Translations under genes and position numbers: made by a program | Shown here: one piece after another, positions 50,241-61,058 of the stretch | Layout: each line of letters begins with the position of its first letter | How positions within the stretch are numbered: position 1 is the first letter of the stretch | The notes under the pieces: model-generated | Told to the model about the DNA's origin: nothing | The model's database searches: none | Seen by the model: the letters and a program-made list of their open reading frames with translations, nothing else | Origin: Gymnorhina tibicen | Lineage: Eukaryota; Chordata; Aves; Passeriformes; Artamidae | Length of the DNA stretch: 64,000 nt | Direction: 5' to 3' | NCBI GenBank assembly: GCA_013399875.1 | Contig: VXAZ01009311.1 | Coordinates: 345,943 to 409,942, forward strand

Positions 50241-50581
50241 AACTCATTGGCATTTTTAACACACCAGCATTCCCTAAAATCATGAATGTGGTGTTTACAC
50301 CTTCCTCTAAATCATTAATGAGACTGCCAAATGAGAATGCACCAAACACAAATCCCTTTTATAAACACTTTCCCCTTGGCTTGCTGCATTGTTATTTATT
50401 ACCAAAGCTTGTTTATATACCTAAGGCACTTTTTACTCCATCTGACAGAATTCAAATTCAAGTCAGTTTGGATTAATTTTGTTCATCAGCTAATTTTATA
50501 ATTTACTTTTAAAAGTTGAAACTTTCTGGGGGTCTGTGTTTTGGTTTTTTTCTTGCTTTCTATTGTTTCTTTTTTCTCTTG

Positions 50582-50598
50582 TTTTTTTTTTTTTTTTT
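50582..50598 (+). repeat. T17 homopolymer
   Basis: Uninterrupted T run within a broader T/C-rich stretch from about 50530. Confidence 0.93.
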
Positions 50599-51488
50599 GT
50601 CTTTCTTACCTGCTCTTTTCTTCTGCCTGTAAGCCACCAAAGGAGGGCATATATATTATTGATAATGAATATGCTATTCAAATGTCTTAAATGATTTTCA
50701 GATGCTGTCCCTGATATGATGCATTTACACAGTGAAATTAGTGAGATAATTGTAACAGTTGCCCTTCACTGAGGATGACTGTACTTACCAATTGTGTTAT
50801 TAAACTAATGACTTCACAGGTATTTAGGATCCATCTGCTGCTGCCAAACATAAAAATCATTCCAAATATTAAAAACTGTAAGGGCAGAGGAATCTGAAAG
50901 AAGACAGGACACTGAATAGGTAAGTAAGGACTAGACAGATGCTCATGTACTTAAATTATATTGTGCTGCTCGAATCTGCAATGGAATATTTGGCTGCAAA
51001 ATACTGCATGTCCTAGAGCATGTTCTATATTTTCATATTTGTGTTATAACATTTTGGGCTGTTCTTGATGCTTGATAGCTTTGTGTCACTAAGTGTCCCA
51101 CCAGCGTGGGATAGTAGGAGGCAAGTTCTGGTGAAAGATTTGACTTTCTTACATAACAACTCAATGGTATCTGTAGTGGATGGTCTCACATCTCTGTTTG
51201 GACCTATTTCTTCTGCCGTACATGCTGGAACAAACTGTAGAGAAGAAGACTAAGCCTAAAATTGAATATCTGATCCAGAGATTATCTTCTCTCAGTTTGT
51301 CCCTCTTCTTTCTTTCTCTCCCTTACATACACGCATGTTTAGCCCTTCCTGTTTTTGAATAACACCAGTCCAGACATAGAAAAGAAATACTTAAAGGGCT
51401 GCAGTCAGAGATTGCAGTTCTGTTCCTAATGTTACATTAAAAACCCCCAAAACAACACTTTCTTCTTGAGAAAGTCATCCCCTAAAGA

Positions 51489-51602
51489 GAGAATCACAGA
51501 ATGGTTTGGGCTGGAAGGGACCAGATCATTGAAATAAGATCGTTCCAAACCCCCTGCCACAGAGTGAACACCACCCACCAGACCGAGTTGCTCAAAGCCC
51601 TG
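51489..51602 (-). mobile_element. CR1 LINE 3'-end fragment
   Basis: The + strand has 'agaatcacagaatggtttgg' 'gctggaagggacc' then 'ccaaaccccctgccacagag' and 'gttgctcaaagccctgg', the reversed CR1 3' end. Similarity stops at about 115 bp. Confidence 0.95.
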
Positions 51603-54600
51603 GATACTAAACTGATTTTCCAAAAGCCCCAAGAGGTGAACAGCAGAACTCAAAACCCAGCCCAGAAATTTACTGTTCTGTGTTTTGGCAGTAGTGCTAC
51701 TTCTACACCTTATATTTCAGATTTCACCAATGAGGGATGTTTCTGCGTGCATGGTGTTCCTTCCCAAACATTTTTCAGCGCAGCACTTTATGACTTTCTA
51801 TACTGGGATTTCCTGCAAAAAAAGAACAAGCATCTACACCAACCTGCACCCCAAGGTTTTTTAATAAACTCCCAGCAAATCCCTGCAGATCTGTAAGTAT
51901 CTCATTGTCAGAAATGCAATAAATTTCTGCACAAAAATGGTAACACTTTGAATTACTGACTGTCCAGACTCTTCATATCTACCAGCAAAAATGATAAAAT
52001 AATCAATATTTTTCATTTTCAAAGAGTCTTAGCAATAAAGAGATAACATTTTGCTCTACTTTATTTTTTCTTTTCTTTTACTTTTGAGGGGGGGAAAACC
52101 AGTTGGCCTCAAATAATGCCATGATAACAATTACCACCAAGAGCCAGCTATGTGTCCAGGTGTAAGTATCTGTTTACTTCAGCACTATGTGACCACATCT
52201 CGCTTCACATAGAGCATGATGGGACATCACCATGGAAGACCTGTTTGAATGTCTTGGTTTCACCACAAAATCCAATTTTAGGACCTTAAAAATTTTCAAA
52301 AACCTAAATTATTCAAGTGAAGTAATAACCTTGGCTCTTCTGTCCTTACATCTGTCAAATAATAGCAAAAGTACATTCTTTTAAGCCTTACATGAGCTTT
52401 CTGGCAACAATCTTGCTCAGTATAATTGAATGTAGGTCAAGCTGGCTAAACACTGGGGAGAACATTTAGTTGTCTATGCATAGTCACCCAGAGCAACTTA
52501 TAACCTCTTTTTGTCTCTGGGACATTCACCAGTGACAGAGGATCTACAGGAGATCGATGCCCTTCTGGAGAGGCACCAAGAGCCTGGGGGAAGCAGGAGG
52601 TGATGAGCTCAGAATGCCATGAGGCGATGACACTTAGGTCAAAGACTCGTATCTTCAAACCATCCCTGGACACAGGAGCACGTTTTAGTCACAAAAATGG
52701 AGGGACTTTCATCTGGAGCTAAATATCTGCTTGGGACATTACTTAACTGCATTAGAAACCATTCGGTTTGCTAAATATTAAACTCCACATTTTAGAAGGG
52801 GTGACCCAAAGTCACATGTAAGTCTACAGCAAAAGTACTTAATAGGTTTTTGGAAACCTGGTTCCTTCTGTTGAGTGTTTTCACCTACCAGTGTTCAACA
52901 CAGCAAAAGCCCAGAGTTCTGTCACTCTAAGAAGCAGCTGGGTATTGGGCAGAAGTGTCTTTAACTTATATATTCTGGCTGTACTCCAAAATCAGTGGTC
53001 ATCTGAGTTCAACCTAAAAGGAGAATGAAGGCTGAAGTAATTGGTTAAGGTTCTTCTTGTACATCAGTGTTTAGCAACCACACATGAATACATGTTTTCA
53101 CATGTGCTGAGTATGTTTACAACCTTATTATCATGTGTTTCAAGGTTTCCAGTTGCCTGGACATCAATTAATTTTATTTTAACAAGTGATCTAGGCGTAT
53201 CTGCTCCCCAACCTATGTACCTCACACTGAGCAGGTCAAAAATCTTGACCAAAAAAATGCTGATCTGATAAAAGAGAAGAGAGAGAGAGATATCAAGAAA
53301 GATAACAAGATTTTAAAGATATACATTTTAAAAATAGTTCATGTCCAAGTCTATACATCAAAAATCATAGATGGTATGAAGATGCTTACTTGATACATTA
53401 CAGAACTTTCAAGTTCTTTATTCCATAACAAGTAGCACAGGGATTTAATAATGTGCAGGGATCCGAGGCTACGTCTTTAACATTCAAGCAACTACTATGA
53501 TTATCAGGTTATTTCAGGTCATAATCAGAGTTTCTGGTGGATGGGTGCTTGTTGGTTTGGTTTGGTTTTAATTCTGATTAACTTTCTCAAATGAGTCTGA
53601 TTTCACTCCTATACTTAAATGCAACCATAGTTTGAGATTATGTCCCCATATTCTTTCTTCCTGCTGTCCTTGCAATTGGCCCCGACTTTTTTTTTGCTGA
53701 AATATAATGGAAATATACAGAAAAAAAATGAGGAGTTATTGTTAATTCTACCTGCAGTGGGATTTTTTCCAAGTATATTTTGGAAATGTATATCCTTGCA
53801 GTGATTCCATTCAATCCTGGGTAAAACAGAACAGTCCCTATTGTTATTCTTTTTGCCATCCATCAGTGAGAAAGCTCAGTCACAGATAAGTGTTTACAAG
53901 TCACTTCACCTGAGCGTCATCTCTGTGTACCATTCATGACAGCCAAAAACATGTGCCTCCATGACAGCAGAGATATTTGATGTGGACCATGAAGCTAACC
54001 CACCCCTAGGGCTGTGTCCTTGGCTATGACAGAGCCAGTTTGCAAGCTGAATGTCTGTCATTCTTCTGCATTTCTGATTCTCTGTTTTGTGTATCTGTTT
54101 GTCCTTATTTTCCCCTTGGGAAGACAGGACAAAAATTCAGTGTCAGTCAATCACTGAGGGATCTCTGGTCCTCTCAGAACAATTTTGAGTATATCCAGTG
54201 TCACTTGAAGCTCCGGACATATTTTGTTGGTGCTTCAGTAGCTGTATGCACTGGCCATGTGGAAAAGCAACACTTAGGGGAACCAAGGTGATATCTCAGT
54301 GTGGTGGTGCAAAAAAGTATTTTTCTCTTTAAGTTGTTATAGAGTTTGCTTGCAGTTAATTGACCAAATCAAAAATCCTCACCTAATCCCAGTGCTTCAT
54401 CCAAATTGTTATTCTTCATGGATTTTTACTTAAAGTTTAGTCTACTATAAAGCATCCAGGTATGAAATACAGGCCTGAAAATCCAGAAGGGAGTTTTTGG
54501 CTTAGTATAGCTAAAGACTGAGGATGGATACTGTGCATCCAGTGACAATGGCAAAACAATGTCCTTATTCTTTAGTATTACGTAGCAGCTGACTGAAATA

Positions 54601-55287
54601 TCTAGCTAGTGTTCATCTTCATTCTGACTTTCACAAATCCAATTCTGCACAGAGAGAACACAAATAAAAATTAGTTTTTATGATTCTGATTCTTTACAGA
54701 AACCCAAAAAAGAAACACATTACTGTATTTCATCATACCTTTTCAAAAATAATGTGGTTATTGAATGGTCATAAGTACAAATTGGCCTCTGTAATAACTG
54801 ATATAGATTACCAAGATTTATTTAATTAATCCCTCATTTTCATTGGTAAAAGGCTGTTGGGTAAACAGGGTTTCTATGATGTAGATGAAGACATTCTGAG
54901 CCACACATCAGCTACTTGGACCAGAAGAAAGTAGATCAATTAGTGATTATTAAGTGACTGATGTTTCATGTAAAATTGCAAGATGATTAGTGAAAGATTT
55001 AAGAGCCTTTTCCTTAAAAAAAAAAAGTCATATATGATTGGACATTACATGCCAACACTTACAGGAAGGTGTAGCTGTAGACTTTGATAATTCTTGCAGT
55101 CAGCAAGAGTCAGGAGCCACCTCTGATCTTCTCTCAGTGCTCTGAGCTCAGTCAAATGCTTATAATTCTCACAGTAAAAGGGACATCCATTAAAAATGAA
55201 TAAATAATGTTTATTCCTAGCTCCTTTTTCTAATCATATCTAGTGCTACTGGGCAACCAGCAATAGTTACCCTTCTTGTTCTTGATG
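51603..55287. other. Unique AT-rich DNA, no gene recognised
   Basis: Contains a short (GA)n run at 53279-53290. No repeat family, RNA gene or exon recognised. Confidence 0.55.
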
Positions 55288-55317
55288 CTGTTGTTGTTGT
55301 TGTTCTTCTTCTTCTTC
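55288..55317 (+). repeat. Compound (TTG)n(TTC)5 microsatellite
   Basis: Four to five ttg units (to 55302) pass directly into five ttc units (55303-55317), and then into a T/C-rich tail to about 55345. The junction suggests a point change from TTG to TTC that was then amplified. Confidence 0.93.
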
Positions 55318-55345
55318 TTTCTCTTTTTCTTGCTCTTCTTTCCTG

Positions 55346-58300
55346 CCATGTTTTTTTATTTATAAGGTGGGGAGAACAGTTGACTGTGGAAACCTGGGAT
55401 AGCCAGGATTTAAGCAGAAAACTTGCTAAGAAACAGAGTGCTAAATAGCTCTATCAAAATGATTCAATGCTTGTACTGAGATACAAACACTTTGCAGTCA
55501 AATGTCAAGTCAATCTGAATATGCCCTGGCAAATCTACCAAAGAATAGTCTTATCTGGAGAGCCCTGAGGTTAATGTGATGCTTACACTGGGTTTTAGAG
55601 GAGAGTGAGTAACAGCCTGGGGTTTGGCCTGAATTTAGTCTTTCCAACTACGAGAATTTTAAGAGCTTTTAGCAGGCGAAGCATTACGAGACTCTTGACA
55701 AACTTGTGTCTGATCTGAGAGGGATCTGAGGATATCAGAAAAAACATTGCCTTCTTAACAGCTGGACAAAGCTGAAGAGACTTTGCAACACTGCTATCCC
55801 AATAGCATATGTTTATTTATTTGCATTCATAGAAACCTACAGCAAAAGGATGTGGACTTTCATTTTCCTCACTTTCCCTGTGAGTCTGTGTGGTGGTTTA
55901 TAAAAAGAATCATAAAGTGACAGAGTGAATATTTCATATTTAACTTTAGAGCTTACCTGAAATCCTTTCAATCTGCCTGTGTAGGGAGCTACACTAACGT
56001 GATAACCTGCGTACCTATTTTAATGATATATTTTCTGAGCAGAAAAGCCATATGCCACCTTTTTGTCCTGCGCAATGAAACCTAATGAGGAGAAATTCAA
56101 GCTATTGCACAAGATTAGAAAGGGGTAAAACTTCTCAGATGCTGTGGATGAAAATTTGTAAAGTTAGCTGCAAATATCATTGCATAGCCCCTGACCGTTA
56201 TTTTTAATCTCTCATTGACAAGGAAAAGCTTGCTGGGAGTTGGGACTTGTTATCTTCGTTTTATGGGCCACTGCTCTCGGAATAACAGCGCTGACAGAGA
56301 ACTGGTGGTGAGTCAGTTGGGAAGGAGAAATGGACAACAGAGCCACACAGCACACGGAGTGTGAGGACAAGAGAGAAAAGTGCTATTAATGTTTCTGGCA
56401 AAGAATAACAATTTCTTCATCAGTAGAAGGAGCCCTTTTTTTTTACATCATGTAAATCATTTCTTTCCTTATTCACTCGTTCATTTTGATGTTGATCTAA
56501 CTCAGACTGACATGAGCTTACTTTTATTTAAAACCAGTTAGATGAGAAATGAGAAGTTTAGAGACACATTTCCAGGGAAAGGTTGGAGGCATGCTGTGTT
56601 TTCTTTTTCTTTAAAATATATTCACATGTTTGCAATGAATACTGGTATCTGAATATCTCAGTTTTGATGTCATTACCCATGACATCTACCCATGGTAGCT
56701 CCTCTCCTGCTACCAGCTCCACCCTCCCCCACATCAGAAAAGGGAAAGCAGTGCAGATAAAAAAAGGACAGTGGAGATAATATGTCTTTTAGTTGCATCA
56801 TATCTCAGCTGTCAGGTTTTTCATACGAGGGCATTTAGAGATCCAGGAACACGGAGTGGAGATGAGAGCTCCCACTCACACTTCCCTCATTTGAGGACAC
56901 AAATATTGTGTCACACTTTACTGAAGATTGACCTGTTAAAACCAGCGGAGCCCTCCAAATTGTATGTAACACAATTTTGTGCAAATCACATGTGACATAA
57001 AAGTCATTCCTGTTTCATTCCTTCAGTTTATGTGGTGTTCAAATGACAACCCTTGCACTAGCAATACTTTATATGCCACTCATTTCCCTGAGTTTTGGAA
57101 TAAGGCCTATTTTCTGCCATCTACTCATTGACACTAATGACAAAACTTCCACCAGTCTTAAAAACTAAAGTTGTTAGATGAAGGAAGTTAAAAACCATTT
57201 CTGTGTGGAGAGCTCCAGTACTGCAATTGCACTTTAAGACTTCAGTTTACTCTCCTCATTGACTTCTTTCACAGAAGTGGGGCATATGTTTATTTATTTG
57301 TTTCACTGAAAACAAGATAATTAGCTCAGCTCATCTATGCAAAGAACAAGCAGAAGTTTTGTTGGGAAGTAGGCATGTGAGGTGAGTATTAAATTCCTAT
57401 ACTTTACCTCACTGTGAAAATTTAATGCTGGAAGTCCAGTGGGATTTTAATTTATGGTAAATTAAGTACCCTATAGTAAGGATTTGCAAGAAAGACCAAA
57501 GTAAAAACAGCAAATGGGATAGGAAGGTGATTTTATACTCAGTACACAGAAGCAAAAGGGCTGCTAGTTCATAGAATTGTCAACATTTTTGACACAGATA
57601 ATTCTGAAAACATCCACCAGTTTGATATCCATCTGGACCTAATGAGATTCGACACAGTAGACCCCCTTGAACTTCCATCCCCAGAATGTTTTCACCTTGC
57701 CTTTTGGATGTGCTCACAAGGGAGATGTGTTGGTCCTTTCATGTCAGACCTTAATTGGAGCATACATTCCCTTCCTCACTGCATCTGTTTCACTAGGGAC
57801 TTTCATCAGACGGAGTAAAGGGCTTTTTCACTCTCTCAGCCCCCTTTAATACGGAGCATTCAGCTCCTTCTACAAAGTGTCTTCGTTTTTTCCCCCCTGT
57901 TTTTGAGGTCTCCTACTCGTTCTACTATTGAAATGTTGTCTTTGTGCAGTCTGTCCTCTGTATTAACTTCTTGTGCATGGATCTGTCTGTGGAGTCTGCA
58001 TTAGAGGGGAGAGTGAGGGCTCAGGCTAACTTTGCATTTCATTCTGGCTTTCTACATTTATGAATGTATTTTCCACCAGCATTGTGTAATGTGGGAGATT
58101 TTCATCTTTCATTTTTTAACCTGTTCTCCACATCTATTCAGGAACCTTCATCTCTGTTCCCCACATTTTTTAGACCCAGAGATCCACTTTTTTTATTACG
58201 CCAAATCTCTCTACTTCAGTCCCACTTGCCTTATCACTTTTGCTTTGTGAGTCCTTTTCAGAGAGTACTCCTTCTTTTCCCTATACCTTTTGTTCCCGTA

Positions 58301-59845
58301 CTTTCTTTTTTCCCTTGTTAAATGCCACACAAAGATGTCTTTCAGTAGACAGAACGGTCCCTATCGGTCTGATAATTGTGTTGGTTGTACTCATATAAAT
58401 GTTATTAGGAAACAGAAGATTTGACCTTGCTGGGTGTTTCTCAGTCACTGTTGTGGCTCAGATTTTGGATCTCAGCTGAGCAAATCATGTAAACATCTGC
58501 TGTTTTCTGCAAGACTGCTATTCTAGCTGATTTGATTCAATTCGATTTGATCCAATTTGACTCTATGTAGAACACTGCAAATCCCACTGTATCATGGTAT
58601 TTAATGCCTTCCAATACCACGGAGACCAACCACCAATGTCTACCTCTTAAGGGTGATCCTGCTTCTTAGCTTCACCGCTGTCAATAGAAACTGCACTCCT
58701 TTTTGTCAAATCCTGTGCTGAATTATGATCTCTACTCTTTGACTTTTGTGAAACTATCTGCCTGCAAACTGTAGGCAAAAAAAAAAAATGCACATGTAAT
58801 AGGCTAATTTTATCCACTCCTTTCTTACAAACTGTTTAACAATTCAGTTTCATGAAACCAAAATAATAATATGATGACAACATCGAAAATAAATCTATTA
58901 TCTGCGAACCAAAAGGTTTTGCCTTATCCATATTTCTCCATTGCTCAGATTGTCATAAATGATTTTGAACTGAACTGTGTCATGGCAAAGCATTACATAA
59001 AGTACATGATCATGTTTAGAATGCATCCTGAATTTCAGCTGTGTTTTTTTTTTAAATATAACTCTTAAGTGACTGCTTCCAAAACTGCAGCAAACAATTT
59101 TGCAATGATTGATTTCTGAATGCAGCCTTTAATGGGACTGAGACAGTGAGAGTCAATCTGATTTTACTAGGCTTTACCACACCTGTTAGGAAAGTGACTT
59201 TCAAATTCACAAAAAGAATGAATTTCATAAAATCCAAAGGAAGTTTATTTTGGATGTATAATTTAACATATATTTTACATGATTCAGATAGTTACTTGTA
59301 GAAAAGCAGAAAAGGCTCAATTCTAAAATAGTGTTCAGCATTTATCGCAGAAGAAAGACAGCCAAAATAGAGGCCACCACTCTCGAGACTCTAAGATAGC
59401 TAGATAGATCTGACTATTCATTTAGATTGCATTACTGATCAAAGCATACCTTCCAAACTGGGTGTAAAAAAACCTCTCCCACTGCAAGAAGGTGTGCTCT
59501 GATAATAAAATTTAATAATTACTTTTCTAAAGTGTCTTTCTCACCCAATTAACAGGCCATTACTGTCAAACACTCCGGACTTAACAGGTTATGTATCATA
59601 ATGTAGTGCACCGAGCAGGAAATGGAGTGCAAGGACTTTTCTGCCCAGCCTGATTTTGTAGGATCAGTGGTGCCCTGTACCTTTACTACTGTGGCAGTTG
59701 TTCTAGGATGCTTGACCCTAAAATCCAGATGCAGGATGAGATGAGTCAAGCCTCCAAACCAAATTGACCAGAGGCGTGCAGAGAGATTTGGTGTTGTATG
59801 CAAACACAGTCTGGTACAACAGCACAAGCAATTCTTTCTAGAAAG
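55346..59845. other. Unique AT-rich DNA, no gene recognised
   Basis: 4.5 kb with no recognised repeat family apart from a two-copy 15-bp imperfect tandem (gatttgattcaattc) at 58529-58558. The pyrimidine-rich stretch 58.1-58.3 kb gives long-looking open frames without domains. Confidence 0.55.
58529..58558 (+). repeat. Two-copy 15-bp imperfect tandem repeat
   Basis: gatttgattcaattc followed by gatttgatccaattt; two mismatches. Confidence 0.8.
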
Positions 59846-60311
59846 GTGTGTGTCATATATGGACTCAATGGAGTGGCTTTTTGCATTTTTCAGGACACGA
59901 GGGAGCCCATCGGAATTGACCAGGGACAGGTTGTTTTAAATAATGAGTTTCTAGTTAAATTAAGTTATATCTGTTGTTGAAAAGTTCCACAAATAGTTTG
60001 AAAGTTCCTAGTTAAATGTTGATGCCTTTTAAAACATATTTTAAATGTTGTTTACCCCCATTATTCAAGTACCCTAAGAATCCTTTCAAGTTAAAAAGGC
60101 GCCCTTGGCCCCAGGCTCCTATGGACTTTTCTAAAAATAGCCCCCCCTGTCACTGAACTCCATGGCAACCTGGAATACTAATGAGGCTCTTTCCCACCTT
60201 GGGACAGGCATGACATCAGCCTGTCCCTCTACCCCTAGAAACACGAGCTGATTGGTGAGAAGGAGTTCCCTCATCGCACAGCCACCCCAAATCGCTGTGG
60301 GCCATGGAGGA

Positions 60312-60336
60312 GGGACAGGGGCGGTCCGGGGAGGGG
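60312..60336 (+). promoter_or_regulatory. G-quadruplex motif with GC box upstream of LTR TATA
   Basis: Four G runs (ggg, gggg, gggg, gggg) with loops of 3, 6 and 1 nt meet the usual G3+N1-7 rule. An Sp1-type gggg-cgg lies inside at 60318-60324. The block ends 9 bp before the TATA-like box. Confidence 0.7.
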
Positions 60337-60345
60337 TCAGTAACT

Positions 60346-60352
60346 TATTTAA
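60346..60352 (+). promoter_or_regulatory. TATA-like box of the second LTR
   Basis: tatttaa, followed by a G run. Transcription would be expected to start near 60375-60380. Confidence 0.55.
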
Positions 60353-60609
60353 GGGGGCTACGACCATCCCCCGTGCCTTTTTTGGTCCGATTAGGGTCCA
60401 GAGAGCCGGGTGCCGAGGCACGGCCTCCCTTACCTTTTTAACTTTGCTACCTTGGATCCCTTCCAGCTAGGATCCACCTTGGCACTGCTCAGTCTCCTGC
60501 CAGGAGCAGTCTGCAGACTGCTTGGGTGCCTCATCGCTGTGCCTGGGGTCTTCTCTTTTTTTTCCCTCGCTTCTTTTTTTGAGGCTTTTCGGACAACTTC
60601 TGTGTACCC

Positions 60610-60615
60610 AATAAA
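60610..60615 (+). terminator. Polyadenylation signal of the second LTR
   Basis: aataaa about 50 bp before the 3' end of the LTR. The distance from the TATA-like box, about 260 bp, implies a long R region. Confidence 0.6.
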
Positions 60616-60788
60616 CAGCTTCTCAACTGCACAGAAGTTAGAATTGTCCTTATTTTTGACAGTGTGCACATAGCAGAAGTTTAACTGCTCCAATTTACAT
60701 GGACAGGTATGACAACTCTATTTTGAATGCTTAGTGAGACAGGCTTCTAGAGACTCTTCCAACCAAGACCATGCATCTGAACCTGCCA

Positions 60789-61058
60789 TCATAGAATCAC
60801 AGACTGTTTTGGGTTGGAAAGGACTTTTAAGATATCCAGTTCCTACCCCATGCCATGGGCAGGAACACCTTCCACTATTCCAGGTTGCTCTAAGCCCCAT
60901 CCAGCCTGGCCTTGAACACATTCAGGGGCAGGGCATCCACAGCTTCTCTGGACAACCTGTGCCAGGGCCTCACCACCCACACAGGGAAGAATTTCTTCCT
61001 AATAGTTTCTCCAAACCTATCTTTTTTCAGTTTAAAGCCGTTAGTCAGGACTTGCTTT
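60789..61058 (-). mobile_element. CR1 LINE 3'-end fragment, about 270 bp
   Basis: The + strand has 'catagaatcacagactgttt' 'tgggttggaaaggac', 'ccatgccatgggcaggaaca', 'ccccatccagcctggccttg', 'catccacagcttctctggac' and 'ggaagaatttcttcctaata', i.e. the reversed CR1 3' region in order. It starts 123 bp downstream of the second LTR's duplication. Open frames on the + strand here are antisense CR1. Confidence 0.97.

Larger units (their letters stand above)
47571..51488. other. Unique DNA with simple repeats, no gene recognised
   Basis: Holds (TA)n at 48414-48432, (CTTG)n at 50193-50240 and a T17 run at 50582-50598. At 49018-49063, 'tccattgatttcagtgtgct' resembles a motif of old amniote repeats. Several A/G-rich passages near 48.5-48.9 kb show no further structure. 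Confidence 0.5.
59851..60661 (+). mobile_element. Probable solo LTR of an endogenous retrovirus, 811 bp
   Basis: The proposed element starts tgtcatat and ends ttttgaca (TG...CA ends) and is flanked by gtgtg at 59846-59850 and 60662-60666, a 5-bp target-site duplication. Inside lie an inverted CCAAT core (60251-60255), a GC box with a G-rich block (60312-60336), a TATA-like tatttaa (60346-60352) and aataaa (60610-60615), in promoter-then-polyA order. The second half is clearly GC-richer than its surroundings. No internal retroviral sequence follows, so it is a solo LTR. A 5-bp duplication is usual for ERVL and some other groups, but the family is not proven. The 5' boundary is the weaker one, because gtgtg is low-complexity and could match by chance. 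The core from about 60090 to 60661 is firm as an LTR. Confidence 0.75.

Noticed and set aside
57570..57600. 'tcatagaattgtcaacattt' as another CR1 start
   Set aside because: Only the first ten bases match the CR1 3' terminus and the following sequence does not continue as CR1.
60131..60693. Several open frames of 72-96 codons on both strands
   Set aside because: They fall within the second LTR, which is non-coding regulatory DNA.
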